In this document: positions 16,650 to 25,829 of the stretch, piece by piece
How positions within the stretch are numbered: the first letter of the stretch is position 1
Layout: every line of letters starts with the position of its first letter
Source: Micromonospora sp. WMMD1128
GTDB taxonomy: Bacteria > Actinomycetota > Actinomycetes > Mycobacteriales > Micromonosporaceae
Direction of reading: 5' to 3'
NCBI RefSeq assembly: GCF_027497235.1
Contig: NZ_CP114902.1
Coordinates: 1,625,501-1,689,500, forward strand
Length of the DNA stretch: 64,000 nt
The notes under the pieces: model-generated
The model's input: the letters and a program-made list of their open reading frames with translations, nothing else
Database searches by the model: none
Told to the model about the DNA's origin: nothing
Position numbers and translations under genes: made by a program

Positions 16650-17567
16650 TCAGACGCGGTGCGCGCCGACCAGGGTGTCCACCCGGGCCGGGGGCAGTTC
16701 CTCCTCGACCACCCGGCGGGTGAGGTAGCAGGCGTGCAACATCCGGCGTCGGTCGCCGTGCGGCTCGGCCGAGACGACGCCGACATGGTGGATGCGCCGG
16801 CCGGGGTGGGCGAAGAAATAGAGGTCGCCGGGGCGTTCCTCACCCAGCGCCAGCGGGGTGGTCGCCTCGGCCTGGTCGTCGGCGTCGCGGGGGAGCGTGA
16901 CGCCGTACCGCCGCCAGGCCAGGTGGACCAGCCCGGAGCAGTCGATGCCGTCGGTGGACAGGCCGCCCCAGACGTAGGCCAGGTCGCGCAGCCGCTCGGC
17001 GACCGCGAGCATCTCCTTGGCCTCGGGTCGTTCGGCGGGCAGCGGCACCAGGTCGCCCTCGGGGGCCCAGAGCGGTTCGGCCCGGCCGGGCGCCCGGACC
17101 GGCCGCCAGCCGTCCGCCGGGCGCCCGGCGGAGGCGAGGCGGGTGCCGAGGACCACGCCGGTGAGCACCGGTGGCCCGCCGGCGGCGTCGTGCAGCGTGG
17201 CGTGGTCGACGTCGACCACGAGCGCGGTGGCGGACGGCTCGGCGTCGGCGGGCGCGGTCAGGTGGGCGGCCCGCATCCAGCCCGGGTAGCCGCGGACGTC
17301 CAGCTTGGCGGCGGGCTGTCCGAGGGCGAGCACCCGCACCCAGCCGTCCGGCCGGGTCTCGGTGACCCGCACCGGCTCGCCGAGCAGCAGTTGGGTCAGG
17401 ACGCAGTCGCCGACCCGCTGGTCGCGGTCCATCCCGGCGACCCAGGTGGCGATGTCGGGCAGGTCGGACCGGGCGGGTCCGTCGATCGGGCGGACCGCCT
17501 CCGGGGTGGTCCACAGGGTCGCCACCGAGACCCGTACGACGGCCTGGTGGCCCGGTTGAGGCGCCAT
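16650..17567 (-). CDS. NlpC/P60 endopeptidase with SH3-like domains (YkfC-like)
   Basis: A 305-residue protein with two SH3-like segments (residues ~10-170) and a C-terminal NlpC/P60 domain: YVWGGLSTDGIDCSGLVHLA holds the catalytic cysteine and GRRIHHVGVV the catalytic histidine. This matches the gamma-D-Glu-diamino acid dipeptidase YkfC, which trims murein peptides. No signal peptide is apparent, consistent with cytoplasmic recycling. The start at 17567 has a strong GGGAGGAGGGG upstream. The dipeptide epimerase gene lies 56 bases upstream on the same strand, and a promoter between the two is visible. Confidence 0.9.
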   Translation of the reverse strand: MAPQPGHQAVVRVSVATLWTTPEAVRPIDGPARSDLPDIATWVAGMDRDQRVGDCVLTQLLLGEPVRVTETRPDGWVRVLALGQPAAKLDVRGYPGWMRAAHLTAPADAEPSATALVVDVDHATLHDAAGGPPVLTGVVLGTRLASAGRPADGWRPVRAPGRAEPLWAPEGDLVPLPAERPEAKEMLAVAERLRDLAYVWGGLSTDGIDCSGLVHLAWRRYGVTLPRDADDQAEATTPLALGEERPGDLYFFAHPGRRIHHVGVVSAEPHGDRRRMLHACYLTRRVVEEELPPARVDTLVGAHRV

Positions 17568-17598
17568 CCGCACCCCTCCTCCCACGCTCCTGTGGGCG

Positions 17599-17627
17599 AC
17601 CCTATGAAAAAATCCAACGACACTCAA
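17599..17627 (-). promoter_or_regulatory. Internal promoter of the NlpC/P60 gene
   Basis: On the minus strand TTGAGT (17627-17622), a 17-base spacer and TAGGGT (17604-17599). The -35 hexamer overlaps the stop codon of the epimerase gene, so the peptidase can be transcribed independently. Confidence 0.5.
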
Positions 17628-18721
17628 CCACGCTGCTGAACCTTAGCTTCACTCACGTCGGCGACGCCGAGACCCGGCGCGTCCGGCAGCAGCACGCTCG
17701 CGCCCTCGTACCGGATGCCGCCGGTGACCGGCGACCAGGCGAGCCACCAGGCGGCGTCGAGGTCCGACACGGCCGTGGTGCCGCCGGCGGCGACCAGACT
17801 GGCCGCCGCGCCCACGCCGATCGGACCCTCCATCATGGATCCGACGATCGTCCCCATACCGTGCGCGGCGGCCAGGTCGAGCAGCGTCCGGGCCGGTTGC
17901 AGGCCGCCGCACTTGGCGAGCTTGACGTTGACCATGTCGGCGGCCCGGCGGCGGATCACCTCGACCAGGTCACGCACGTCGAAGACCGACTCGTCGGCGA
18001 GGATCGGCACACCCACCCGGTCGCTGACCCAGGCCAGCCCGTCCAGGTCGCGGCGGTGCACCGGCTGCTCGACCAGCTCCACGTCGAGCCCGGCGTCCTC
18101 GATGCCCCGGATCACCCGGACCGCCTCACGCGGCGTCCAGCCCTGGTTGGCGTCCAGCCGGATCCGCACGTCCGGGCCGACGGCGGCGCGCACCGCGCGG
18201 ACCCGGTCCAGGTCGCCGCCCGCGTCGGTGCCGACCTTGAGCTTCAGCACGGTGAAACCCTCGGCGCGCCGCCGGCCGGCCGCCGTGGCCAGGTCGACCG
18301 CGTCGCCGGCGGCAAGCGTGACGTCCGTCGGGACGCGCAGCGCCGTGCCGCCGAGCAACCGCACCAGGGGTACGCCGAGCCGCCGCGCGGCCAGGTCGTG
18401 CAGCGCCACGTCGACGGCCGCCTTCGCCGACTCGTTGCCCACCACCGCGCCCCGCACCTGCGCGCACCGGGCCCGGAGGTCGTCCGGATCGCGTCCGGTC
18501 AGCAGCGGCGCGAGCAGTTCGCGTACGCACGCCTCGGCGCCGCCGATCGACGCGCCGGTGACCTGCCAGACCTGCGGGGCCTCGCCGAACCCGGTCCGCC
18601 CGTCGCTGTCGACCACCTCGACGATGAGCGTCTCCACCGTGGTGGTGCTCCGCAGTGCGGTGACGAACGGGGTGTGCAAGGGTGCCGAGAGCCGGTGGGT
18701 GCGCACCGCCGTGATCGTCAT
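17624..18721 (-). CDS. L-Ala-D/L-Glu (dipeptide) epimerase, enolase superfamily
   Basis: A 365-residue mandelate-racemase-like enzyme. The capping domain (APLHTPFVTALRST) precedes the barrel, which shows the catalytic KxK (VLKLKVG), metal ligands DANQGW, VEQP and ADES, and the second base KLAKCGG, the arrangement of dipeptide epimerases such as YkfB. It converts L-Ala-D-Glu from peptidoglycan to L-Ala-L-Glu for degradation. The NlpC/P60 gene downstream supports murein-peptide recycling. ATG at 18721 follows TAGGGT by seven bases (leaderless); an in-frame GTG at 18730 is less likely. Confidence 0.88.
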   Translation of the reverse strand: MTITAVRTHRLSAPLHTPFVTALRSTTTVETLIVEVVDSDGRTGFGEAPQVWQVTGASIGGAEACVRELLAPLLTGRDPDDLRARCAQVRGAVVGNESAKAAVDVALHDLAARRLGVPLVRLLGGTALRVPTDVTLAAGDAVDLATAAGRRRAEGFTVLKLKVGTDAGGDLDRVRAVRAAVGPDVRIRLDANQGWTPREAVRVIRGIEDAGLDVELVEQPVHRRDLDGLAWVSDRVGVPILADESVFDVRDLVEVIRRRAADMVNVKLAKCGGLQPARTLLDLAAAHGMGTIVGSMMEGPIGVGAAASLVAAGGTTAVSDLDAAWWLAWSPVTGGIRYEGASVLLPDAPGLGVADVSEAKVQQRG

Positions 18722-18765
18722 GTGGGGCACCCTATCGGCAACTGGCGGCGAGCAGGGGAGGGCCG

Positions 18766-19563
18766 ATGACCGGGCGGAACTGGGAGCTGGTGGGCGCGCC
18801 GAACGCCCGTGACCTGGGTGGGCTGCCGACGACCGACGGGCGGCGGGTCCGTGCCGGGCGGCTCGTCCGCGCCGCGGCGCTGGGTCGGCTGACCGATGAC
18901 GACCTGCCGGTGCTGGGCAAGCTCGCCCCGGCGTGCGTGGTGGATCTGCGTGCCGCCGAGGAGCAGGCGGTGGCGCCGCCGGACCGGCTGGTGGGTGAGC
19001 CCCGCGTGGTGCACCTGCCGGTCTACGACGCCGCCCACCCGGTGTTCACGTACGTGTCGGCGGTGTTGCAGGGACACGACCTGGACGCGTACGCGGATCT
19101 GGCCCGCGACGGCATGCCGGGGGCGATGACCGCGATCTACCGCTGGTTCGTCAGCGGGGAGCCGGCGCGGGCCGGGTTCGGGGCGGCGGTGCGGCTGGCC
19201 GCCGACGACGCGAACCTGCCGCTGCTGTTCCACTGCTCCGCCGGCAAGGACCGCACCGGCTGGCTGTCGGTGGTGCTGCTGACCGCGCTGGGCGTGTCGG
19301 AGCCGGCGATCCGGGCCGACTACCTGCGGCACAACGAGCTGACCGAGAGCCTGCGCGAAGTGCTGCTGGCGGCGATGACGAAGCGCCGGCCGGACCTCGA
19401 CCCGGCGGCGGCCCGGCCGCTGCTGGAGGTGCGCCCGGAATACCTGGACGCCGCGTACGACGAGGTGCGCCAGGGGTACGGGTCGTTCGAGGCGTACCTG
19501 GGCGACGGCCTGGGGGTGACCGACGAGGTGCGGGCCGCGTTGCGGGAACGGGTGCTGGAGTAG
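18766..19563 (+). CDS. Tyrosine/dual-specificity protein phosphatase (Y_phosphatase3)
   Basis: A 265-residue protein with NARDLGGLPTTDGR at the N terminus and the signature HCSAGKDRTG, which contains the catalytic Cys and Arg of the CX5R loop. This is the PtpB-like family of actinobacteria, which dephosphorylate phosphotyrosine, phosphoserine or phosphoinositides. It is cytoplasmic. GGGGAGGG lies upstream of the ATG. The gene is divergent from the epimerase and ends three bases before the stop of the convergent beta-lactamase-like gene. Confidence 0.9.
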   Translation: MTGRNWELVGAPNARDLGGLPTTDGRRVRAGRLVRAAALGRLTDDDLPVLGKLAPACVVDLRAAEEQAVAPPDRLVGEPRVVHLPVYDAAHPVFTYVSAVLQGHDLDAYADLARDGMPGAMTAIYRWFVSGEPARAGFGAAVRLAADDANLPLLFHCSAGKDRTGWLSVVLLTALGVSEPAIRADYLRHNELTESLREVLLAAMTKRRPDLDPAAARPLLEVRPEYLDAAYDEVRQGYGSFEAYLGDGLGVTDEVRAALRERVLE

Positions 19564-19566
19564 GCA

Positions 19567-20433
19567 TCAGCCCGCCAGGTCGCGCCGGGCGTCCCACACC
19601 CGCGCGGAGACGTGCGCGATCAACTGGCAGGCGTCGTCCTCGACCTGCCCGCGGTCCGCGCCGCCGCCGGCCGGGTCGGTGGTGGTGCACACGACGATCG
19701 CGTACGGCGGCGCGTCGTCGGGGAACACCACGCCGGCGCCGTGGCGGACGCCGCGTACCCAGCCGTTCTTGTGCGCGATGCGGGTGCCGTCGGGCAGCCC
19801 GGCGGCGAGGTCCTCGCGGTGTTCCTGGGCGACGAGCACGTCGAGCATGGCGGTGCAGCCGGCCGGTGACGCGAGCGGGCGGGGCCGGTCGGTGCCGAGC
19901 GCCAGCTCGCCGAGGAGGGCGGCCAGGTCGGCGGCGGTGACCAGGTTGTCGATGCCGGCGTCGCGGGCGGCGAAGTCCTCGATGCCACGGCCGGTGACGC
20001 TGTGCCGGGCGCCGGCGAGCGTCCACGCCTGGGCGACGGCGGGCAGCCCGACCTGGCCGATGCAGAGGTTGGTGGCCAGGTTGCTGGAGCGCACGATCAT
20101 CCGTTCGGCGAGCCAGCGCAGCGGCGCGGTGCCGCCGATCCGCTCCCAGACCGCCTCGTCGTTGTCGTAGTCGCGGTTGTTGGCGAAGCGGGGCGCGCCG
20201 GGCAGGGCGGAGTCGAACGTGTTGCGTACCGGCACCGGCGCGTCCAGGTCGAGCCGGCCGGACTCGGCGGCCCGGTGCAGCGCGACGAGCACGGCGACCT
20301 TCATGGTGCTGGCCGCGTAGTGGGTGACGTCGGCGCGCCGGGTCCAGGCGGGCCGGGCACCGGGACGCCCGACGTACGCGGAGACGGTGCCGGACACCTG
20401 GTCGAGATGCGCGTCGAGCTCGTCCCAGATCAT
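19567..20433 (-). CDS. Class A beta-lactamase-like serine hydrolase, cytoplasmic
   Basis: A 288-residue protein with the penicilloyl-serine-transferase motifs: AASTMKVAVL (SxxK nucleophile), IVRSSNLATN at the SDN position and IAHKNGWV in place of KTG. No signal peptide precedes it, and the KNG variant departs from active beta-lactamases, so an esterase or amidase role is as likely as beta-lactam hydrolysis. TACCGT (minus strand, 20445-20440) stands six bases before the ATG, suggesting a leaderless mRNA divergent from the next methyltransferase. Confidence 0.85.
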   Translation of the reverse strand: MIWDELDAHLDQVSGTVSAYVGRPGARPAWTRRADVTHYAASTMKVAVLVALHRAAESGRLDLDAPVPVRNTFDSALPGAPRFANNRDYDNDEAVWERIGGTAPLRWLAERMIVRSSNLATNLCIGQVGLPAVAQAWTLAGARHSVTGRGIEDFAARDAGIDNLVTAADLAALLGELALGTDRPRPLASPAGCTAMLDVLVAQEHREDLAAGLPDGTRIAHKNGWVRGVRHGAGVVFPDDAPPYAIVVCTTTDPAGGGADRGQVEDDACQLIAHVSARVWDARRDLAG

Positions 20434-20506
20434 GGGCCGACGGTAGCGGATCGTCCGGGCGGGCGTGGGGCTGCGGCATCACGGTGCCCGGGGCTAGCGT
20501 GCGGGA

Positions 20507-21172
20507 ATGACGACGGCTCTGTACGACGGCATCGCGGACTGGTACGAGGAGTACGCCACCGACCTGTCCGGGCCGTACATGGACCGGGTCCGGTCGGTGC
20601 TCGCGAAGCTGCTGGGCAGCGGCGCCGGGCAGTGCCTGGACCTGTGCTGCGGCACCGGGGCGCACGCGGCCGAGCTGCGCCGGCTGGGCTGGACGCCGGT
20701 GGGCGTGGACCTGTCCGGCGGGCAGCTACGCCACGCCCGGGCCCGGCTGCCGGTGGCCCGGGCCGACGCGACGGCGCTGCCGCTCGCCGACGGCGCGGTG
20801 CCGGCCGCCGTGTGCGTGCTGGCGCACACCGACATGCCTGACTATCCGGTGGCGCTCGCCGAGGCGGCGCGGGTGCTGGCGCCGGGCGGCCGACTGGTGC
20901 ACGTCGGGTTGCATCCGTGCTTCTGCGGCGCGTTCGCCGACCGGTCCGACCCGGAGCGCATCGTGATCGACGGCGGGTACGCCGAGCGGGAGCGCACGTT
21001 CCGGTCGTGGAACGCCACAGGTGTGCGGGCCCGGGTCGGCGCGTGGCACCTGCCCCTGGCCGACCTGCTCACCGCCGTCACCGCCGCCGGCCTGGTCCTC
21101 GACCGCGTGGTGGAGTCCGGCTCCGGTCCCGTCCCCGACATCTTGGCCCTCCAGGCCACCAGACCCCACTGA
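20507..21172 (+). CDS. Class I SAM-dependent methyltransferase
   Basis: A 221-residue methyltransf_11 protein with motif I CLDLCCGTGAHAAELRRLG, GVDLSGGQLRHAR, ARADATALPLADGAV and VLAPGGRLVHVGLHP. The cluster HPCFCGAF is unusual but conserved-looking in this subgroup, as far as I recall. The substrate is unknown. TAGCGT (20495-20500) ends six bases before the ATG, a leaderless promoter. The gene converges on typA, separated by two hairpins. Confidence 0.87.
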   Translation: MTTALYDGIADWYEEYATDLSGPYMDRVRSVLAKLLGSGAGQCLDLCCGTGAHAAELRRLGWTPVGVDLSGGQLRHARARLPVARADATALPLADGAVPAAVCVLAHTDMPDYPVALAEAARVLAPGGRLVHVGLHPCFCGAFADRSDPERIVIDGGYAERERTFRSWNATGVRARVGAWHLPLADLLTAVTAAGLVLDRVVESGSGPVPDILALQATRPH

Positions 21173-21217
21173 CCCCCACCCACCCGAGCCGTCCCCGGCC
21201 CCGCGGCCCTGCGGCGG

Positions 21218-21274
21218 CGATCATGAAGTTGACGTCGGGTTTGATCTCTTTAGTTGCCGCTAAGTTCATGATCG
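21218..21274. repeat. Intergenic palindrome ending in GATCATGAA arms
   Basis: CGATCATGAAGTT (21218-21230) pairs with AAGTTCATGATCG (21262-21274), 12 of 13, around a 31-base loop that is AT-rich for this genome. The inner part of the left arm, CATGAAGTTGACGTCG, resembles CAAGGAGTTTGCGTCG of the palindrome at 1869-1884. It may be a degraded mobile palindrome or a terminator of the methyltransferase transcript. Confidence 0.65.
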
Positions 21275-21291
21275 ACGGGGGTGGGGACGGG

Positions 21292-21324
21292 GGAGCCCGG
21301 CCTGCTGAGGGCGGGCCGGGCTCC
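21292..21324 (-). terminator. Terminator of typA
   Basis: GGAGCCCGGCC (21292-21302) and GGCCGGGCTCC (21314-21324) form a perfect 11-base-pair stem with an 11-base loop, 25 bases past the typA stop. Confidence 0.65.
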
Positions 21325-21349
21325 GGGTGGGGTGGGTGGGGCGGGATGG

Positions 21350-23215
<1,866 letters not shown>

Positions 23216-23346
23216 ACCCTCCATACTCCTGTCTGCGGTTGCCGGGGCACGCCTCGGGGTCACCCCGAGATCGCCCGGATCTGTGTCGAAAGTGCTGTGC
23301 CGACCGTTCCAGCGACTGGCATGCTGACTCCCGTGCGGGGTGCCGA

Positions 23347-24846
23347 ATGCCTGACCTGCTGAACTGGCTGCAGGAGCTGCCGCCCCTGCTGATCTACCTG
23401 GTCGCCGCGACGATCGTCGCGGGTGAAACCGCGGTGATCTTCGGGCTGCTGGTGCCGGGCGAGGCGACCCTGCTGCTGGTCGGCTTCCTAGCGTACGCGG
23501 GGACGCTACGGCTCGCCCCCACGCTTGCGGTCATGGTGGCCGCCGCCGTGATCGGAGACACACTCGCCTACCGGGCCGGCCGGCGGTACGGCCCCCGGTT
23601 GCGCGCCTCCGGGCTCGGCGCGCGGATCGGGCCGCACCGGTGGCGGCGTGCCGAGGAGCTGCTGGACCGGCTGGGTGGCCGTGGCGTGCTGGCCGCCCGT
23701 TGGGTCGCCTTCGCCCGCACGCTGGCGCCCCGGTTGGCCGGCGCGGCGGGGTTGCCGTACCGGCGGTTCGCGCCGTGGAACCTGGCCGGGGTGGTGGGTT
23801 GGGTCGGGGCTTCGGTGCTCGCCGGCTATCTGGCCGGCGAGTCCTACGCGCGGGTGTCCGAGCTGCTGGGCCGCGCCACCGGGGCGGTGCTGGTGCTGCT
23901 GGCGTGCCTGCTCGGCGTGGTGCTCGCCGGTCGGTGGCTCGGGCGCAACCCGGATCCCGCCCGGGCGCTTGCCGCGCGTGCCGCCGGGGTGCCGCCGTTG
24001 CGCTGGCTGCGAGCCCGGTACGGGGTGCTGTTCTTCCTGGCCGGCATGCGGGTCGGCCCGCTGTGGACGCTGCTGATCAACCTGGCGCTGGGGCTGGCGC
24101 TGCTGTTCGGCGCGGGGCTGGCGGTGGCCGCGTTGCTGGAGGCGGTGGTCCGGCACAGCGGGCTCGGGGTGCTCGACGGGCTGATCGCCGACTGGTTCGC
24201 CGCCCGGCGTACCCCCGGGGTGGTCGACGCGGCGTTGGCCGCGTTGTCGGTGCTGCGCGGCTGGGTGCTCATCGCCGTGGTCGCCGTGGTGGCGGCGGTG
24301 GTGGCCCGGCGGCACCGGCCGTGGCGGGCGGACCTGTTGTCGGTGGTGGGCACGGTCGGTGCCGCAGTGCCGCTGGTGTTGCTGGTCGTGGTCGCCGACC
24401 TGACCGGCCCGCACCGGGTCCGTGACCTGTTCCCCACCCAGAACGTGGTGGTGACGGCGAGCTTCGGCACGCTTGCCTGGCTGCTGTCGCGCGGGGCCCG
24501 CTGGCCGATCGGCGTGGCCGTCTGGACGGCTGCCTCGGCGGGCGTGGTCGCGGTCACCGGCGCCCGGCTCTATCTGGGCTGGAGCACGGCCAGTGGCACG
24601 GTGTCCTCGGTGCTGCTGGGCGTCGCCTGGACCACCGTGTTCGTGGTCGCCTGGGCGACCCGGGAGCGGGTGGTGGCCGGCGAGGACACCGGTCCGCCCG
24701 GCCCGGCGGGCGTCGACCCCGGGCCGCCTGCGGTGGGCGACGACGCGGGTCCGCCCGCGGTGGTCGCCGGGGAGCGTCCGCCCCGGCCGCGGGAGGAGCG
24801 CCGACCGGCGTCGCCGGGACCCCGTAGCCCCGTCGATCCCTGTTAG
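23347..24846 (+). CDS. DedA family protein fused to a degenerate PAP2-like domain
   Basis: A 499-residue membrane protein. Residues ~1-190 are Ded[23 protein letters not shown] and [23 protein letters not shown], with the functional arginine present, as in undecaprenyl-phosphate flippases. Residues ~225-460 have the topology of a PAP2 phosphatase, but the motifs are altered: FPTQN stands where FPSGH is expected, and [20 protein letters not shown] where SRxYLGxHxxxDV is expected. The catalytic histidines and aspartate appear lost. A proline/glycine-rich tail ends the protein. It is divergent from typA and 30 bases before a lytic transglycosylase gene. Confidence 0.85.
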   Translation: MPDLLNWLQELPPLLIYLVAATIVAGETAVIFGLLVPGEATLLLVGFLAYAGTLRLAPTLAVMVAAAVIGDTLAYRAGRRYGPRLRASGLGARIGPHRWRRAEELLDRLGGRGVLAARWVAFARTLAPRLAGAAGLPYRRFAPWNLAGVVGWVGASVLAGYLAGESYARVSELLGRATGAVLVLLACLLGVVLAGRWLGRNPDPARALAARAAGVPPLRWLRARYGVLFFLAGMRVGPLWTLLINLALGLALLFGAGLAVAALLEAVVRHSGLGVLDGLIADWFAARRTPGVVDAALAALSVLRGWVLIAVVAVVAAVVARRHRPWRADLLSVVGTVGAAVPLVLLVVVADLTGPHRVRDLFPTQNVVVTASFGTLAWLLSRGARWPIGVAVWTAASAGVVAVTGARLYLGWSTASGTVSSVLLGVAWTTVFVVAWATRERVVAGEDTGPPGPAGVDPGPPAVGDDAGPPAVVAGERPPRPREERRPASPGPRSPVDPC

Positions 24847-24876
24847 GGTGCGCCGACGGAACCACGGGGAGGTCCG

Positions 24877-25779
24877 ATGCGACGAGGAGTCGGCCGGTTG
24901 GCCGCGGCTACGGTGGTGGCGTTGCTGGCGACAACAGCGGTGACCGGGTGCGGTGGCGACGAGCCACCGGCGCGCGGGGTGGCGGCGGATCTGCCCACTG
25001 CCGCGCCGATCGAGGAGCCCGGGGAGGAACCGGCCGACGCGCCCGCCGACGCGCCGAGCGAGGCGCCGCCGGCGGTCGAGGCGATGGGCGGCCGGCCCAG
25101 CCCCAGCGCTCCGGCGTCCGCGAAGCCGACCGCCGGCCGACCCGGTGCGCCCCGGCGCCCGGTCAAGGCGTTGACCGAGACCAAGGCACCGCCCGCGCCG
25201 AAGCCGCCGGTCGTCGGTTGCAAACCCCACTACAAGGGGACGGCGGCCACCAGGGCTCAGGTCAAGAAGGCGTTGACCGACGCGGCCGGGAAGACCTACT
25301 GGCCGTCGTCCGCGCCGGAGATCAGGGTGCCGCTCAGCCTGGTGAAGGCCACCGCCTGGCAGGAGAGCGGCTGGCAGTCCAACATCTACGCCTGCGACAG
25401 CGGGGTCGGGCTGATGCAGGTCCAGCCGCCGACGGCGACGTTCGTCAACGACCGGTTCGAGAAGACCTACGACGTGGACGACTACCGGGACAACGCGGTG
25501 CTCGGCGCCAATTACCTGGCCTGGCTGACCAAGAAGATCGGCGACTCGCACTTCGGCTCGGACTATCGGCTCGACGTCTCGCTGTGCACGCCCACGTTGA
25601 CCTCCTGCCTGCTGAACGCGGTGATCGCCGCGTACAACGTGGGCCCGGGCAAGGTGGCGCCGGACTGCGACGACGGCGGGCACCCGCCCTGTGAGCCGCT
25701 GCCGTTGACGATCCCGAACGATGACTACGTCTACAACGTGCGTGAGCTGATGACCACCTGCGAGTGCCTCGCGTTCTGA
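24877..25779 (+). CDS. Lytic transglycosylase (SLT domain) lipoprotein
   Basis: A 300-residue secreted lipoprotein. The signal peptide ends in a lipobox (TAVTGC), then a disordered Ala/Pro/Glu-rich linker to about residue 105 spans the wall. The SLT domain holds the catalytic glutamate in TAWQESGWQSN, then GVGLMQVQPPT and AAYNVGPG. It cleaves peptidoglycan glycan strands, forming 1,6-anhydromuramic ends. It follows the DedA gene closely and could be co-transcribed; both would act on envelope metabolism. Confidence 0.93.
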   Translation: MRRGVGRLAAATVVALLATTAVTGCGGDEPPARGVAADLPTAAPIEEPGEEPADAPADAPSEAPPAVEAMGGRPSPSAPASAKPTAGRPGAPRRPVKALTETKAPPAPKPPVVGCKPHYKGTAATRAQVKKALTDAAGKTYWPSSAPEIRVPLSLVKATAWQESGWQSNIYACDSGVGLMQVQPPTATFVNDRFEKTYDVDDYRDNAVLGANYLAWLTKKIGDSHFGSDYRLDVSLCTPTLTSCLLNAVIAAYNVGPGKVAPDCDDGGHPPCEPLPLTIPNDDYVYNVRELMTTCECLAF

Positions 25780-25792
25780 CCGGCCCGGTCCG

Positions 25793-25822
25793 GCCGGGGG
25801 CGGCGGGTCCGCCGCCCCCGGC
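25793..25822. terminator. Bidirectional terminator between SLT and mmpL genes
   Basis: GCCGGGGGCGGCGG (25793-25806) and CCGCCGCCCCCGGC (25809-25822) are perfectly complementary, closing with a tight loop. It lies between convergent stop codons, seven bases from the mmpL end. Confidence 0.65.
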
Positions 25823-25829
25823 TGTCGGG

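Noticed and set aside
19567-20433. Beta-lactamase-like gene considered as an antibiotic resistance determinant
   Set aside because: There is no signal peptide and the KTG motif reads KNG, so resistance cannot be claimed.
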